Shown here in pieces: positions 6,256 through 7,554 of a stretch of DNA of 7,554 nt. The position numbers and the translations under genes are program-made. How positions within the stretch are numbered: the first letter of the stretch is position 1; every line of letters begins with the position of its first letter. The notes beneath the pieces are model-generated. The model worked only from the letters and a program-made list of their open reading frames with translations, was not told where the DNA came from and ran no database searches. Source of the stretch: Gammaproteobacteria bacterium UBA1119 (GTDB taxonomy: Bacteria > Pseudomonadota > Gammaproteobacteria > Pseudomonadales > Azotimanducaceae); contig DCBA01000092.1 in assembly GCA_002313255.1 (NCBI GenBank), positions 744-8,297 of the forward strand, given 5' to 3'.

Positions 6256-6630
6256 GTGTCTATCGAAGAAAATACGGAACTCGTTAAGAAGGTTTTGGCC
6301 AGTGGTCTGGATGTACTCGAATTCTTGGCAGAAGACGCTGTCTGGGTAATCCCCGGATTCGGTACTTACCGCGGAAAACAAGATATCTATACCAAGCTGC
6401 TTGCGCCCACGCATGCCCTGATGGAGAGCATGGGTCGCTCGGTCATTACGAACATCGTTGCAGACGGAGACTATGTCGTTGCTGAGTCCTACGCCAAAGA
6501 TCGGATGACCAAAAGTGGAAAGGCGTATAACAACACCTACTGTCACGTATACAAGGTGGTGGATGGCCTCGTCCACCACGTTACCGAGTATGCCGACACC
6601 GCTCTGGCAAAAAACGTTTTTGCTGGCTGA
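6256..6630 (+). CDS. SnoaL-like / NTF2-fold small protein (ketosteroid isomerase or epoxide hydrolase-like superfamily)
   Basis: The product has 124 residues from GTG 6256. The layout fits the SnoaL/NTF2 cone fold: an N-terminal helix (SIEENTELVKKVLASG), FLAEDAVWVIPGFGTYRGKQDI (about 23-44), helix TKLLAPTHALMES, then long strands NIVADGDYVVAESYAKDRM and the C-terminal YCHVYKVVDGLVHHVTEYAD. The pattern of an Asp after an FLAED turn and a final ITEYxD-type strand is usual in the superfamily, whose members act as isomerases, cyclases, epoxide hydrolases or dehydratases, or bind ligands without catalysis. It is the only plus-strand gene here, divergent from the LLM oxidoreductase and convergent with the P450. 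Sharing a control region with the LLM gene suggests coordinated expression. The exact reaction cannot be assigned. Confidence 0.85.
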   Translation: MSIEENTELVKKVLASGLDVLEFLAEDAVWVIPGFGTYRGKQDIYTKLLAPTHALMESMGRSVITNIVADGDYVVAESYAKDRMTKSGKAYNNTYCHVYKVVDGLVHHVTEYADTALAKNVFAG

Positions 6631-6729
6631 AACGCGAGAACGGGTCCGACTCTCCCGGCGTCACCGAATCAAGGCAGCGACCCCAGGGATGCTCTCTTTG
6701 GTTGTTTGGGAACGAGACCCGCCCACCGT
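6631..6729. other. Convergent intergenic gap between the SnoaL-like and P450 genes
   Basis: The 3' ends of two convergent genes face each other across 99 bases. A bidirectional terminator would be expected, but I see only weak GGG/CCC pairings and no clear stem followed by a T run. Rho-dependent termination or an unrecognised structure is possible. Confidence 0.4.
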
Positions 6730-7554
6730 TTACGCTCGAGCATGTACTTTTACTGGCATTCGCGTGTAGCCGTTAATGAAGTTGGAAAGTACTCGGGTTG
6801 GTTCTTCGAGGGTTTCTATTCGATCAAATCGCTCAAGAATCTCTTCCCAGAGCACCTGCAGCTGTAACTCTCCTAGGCGCATACCTAAGCACCGATGGAT
6901 GCCAAAACCAAACGACATCTGGCTTCGAGCATTGCGTCGTTCGATATCCAATTGGTTGGGATTGTCGAAGACTTCAGCGTCCCGATTTCCCGAGTAATAC
7001 CACATCACCACTTTGTCACCTTTCTTGATTGTCTTCCCACCTAGCTCTGTATCTTGCATAACGGTGCGTCGCATATGCGCTAATGGCGTCTGCCATCGGA
7101 TCACTTCGGAAATAGCGTTGGGCAGTAGGTCCGAATTGTCTTTCAACGTTTCAAGTTGCTCCGGGAACTTATTAAACGCATTGATACTGCCGCTCATGCT
7201 ATTGCGAGTGGTGTCATTCCCGCCCACGATCAACAACATCAGATTCCCAAGGAATTCGTGCGCCGGCTGGTCTTTCGTTGCGGCGTCCTGAGCAAGCATC
7301 CTTACAAGATCAAATCCTGCCGGACCGTCCGCCCTTTCCTGCTTCAACCTAGTGAAGTACTCCAGACATTCGCCCAACTCTTTTACCCGCTGCGCCTGAC
7401 TGCCAACTATGGGCGAATCAGCTTCCGCGGTGGTAACGTCAGACCAACGGGTGAGTTTGTGTCTGTCCTCGAACGGGAAATCGAACAGCGTGGCCAACAT
7501 TTGTGTCGTCAGTTCAATGGACACCCGATTCACCCAATCAAATGGCTCGTCGAT
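6730..7554 (-). CDS. cyp153: Cytochrome P450, CYP153-type terminal hydroxylase, partial (N-terminus beyond the right edge)
   Basis: The frame is open to the right edge, giving 274 C-terminal residues before TAA at 6730-6732. Roughly the first third of a normal 420-470-residue CYP153 is missing. Numbering from the edge, the I-helix carries the oxygen-activating GGNDTT (111-116). ExxR is Glu150-Val-Ile-Arg153, and the heme loop is FGFGIHRCLG (215-224) with Cys222 as the iron ligand. The segments VNRVSIELTTQMLATLFDFPFE (8-29), LMLLIVGGNDTTRNSMSG (105-122), IRWQTPLAHMRRT (152-164) and KKGDKVVMWYYSGNRD (177-192) are characteristic of CYP153. That family hydroxylates the terminal carbon of alkanes, fatty acids or terpenes using ferredoxin and ferredoxin reductase. 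Neither redox partner is in the window. The likely role is the first activation of a hydrophobic substrate, producing an alcohol for later oxidation. Confidence 0.95.
   Translation of the reverse strand: MDEPFDWVNRVSIELTTQMLATLFDFPFEDRHKLTRWSDVTTAEADSPIVGSQAQRVKELGECLEYFTRLKQERADGPAGFDLVRMLAQDAATKDQPAHEFLGNLMLLIVGGNDTTRNSMSGSINAFNKFPEQLETLKDNSDLLPNAISEVIRWQTPLAHMRRTVMQDTELGGKTIKKGDKVVMWYYSGNRDAEVFDNPNQLDIERRNARSQMSFGFGIHRCLGMRLGELQLQVLWEEILERFDRIETLEEPTRVLSNFINGYTRMPVKVHARA

Noticed and set aside
6231..6287. ATG at 6231 as the start of the SnoaL-like gene or of a leader peptide
   Set aside because: It is in another frame from the SnoaL gene and stops after 18 codons. It has no good ribosome binding site, whereas GTG 6256 has GGGGAG at ideal spacing.
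6631..6729. Bidirectional terminator between the convergent genes
   Set aside because: Only three- to four-base GGG/CCC pairings are present and no T tract follows, so an intrinsic terminator cannot be supported.

Overview
The window looks like an accessory catabolic region of an aerobic, Gram-negative bacterium, most likely a proteobacterium. This rests on a membrane-bound PQQ dehydrogenase of the glucose/quinate/shikimate type, a CYP153-type cytochrome P450 and balanced base composition. I cannot name a genus. Coding density is high. There are no RNA genes, insertion sequences, CRISPR arrays or phage genes, and no gene-free stretch exceeds 300 bases.

Layout, left to right. (1) 1-1037, minus: the N-terminal 345 residues of a protein like the N,N-dimethylformamidase large (beta) subunit, running off the left edge. 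(2) 1038-1225: intergenic, with a short dyad and a tandem heptamer. (3) 1226-3508, minus: membrane-bound PQQ-dependent dehydrogenase with five N-terminal membrane helices and a quinoprotein propeller. (4) 3562-3999, minus: small four-helix membrane protein of unknown function. (5) 4049-4951, minus: phytanoyl-CoA dioxygenase (PhyH) family Fe(II)/2-oxoglutarate oxygenase, with a long perfect inverted repeat inside its reading frame. (6) 5167-6039, minus: luciferase-like (LLM) flavin or F420 oxidoreductase. (7) 6040-6255: divergent intergenic region rich in dyads. (8) 6256-6630, plus: SnoaL/NTF2-fold small protein. (9) 6730-7554, minus: C-terminal two thirds of a CYP153-type P450, running off the right edge.

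Genes 5, 4 and 3 lie close together on one strand (gaps of about 50 bases) and probably form an operon. The amidase-like gene follows after 188 bases and may have its own promoter. Together the window encodes three classes of C-H oxygenating or redox enzyme (P450, 2-oxoglutarate dioxygenase, LLM protein), a periplasm-facing alcohol or polyol dehydrogenase, a possible amide hydrolase and a small SnoaL-fold enzyme. This suggests stepwise oxidation of a hydrophobic substrate such as an alkane, terpenoid, fatty acid or alkylamide. The substrate cannot be read from the sequence, and the pathway is inference.
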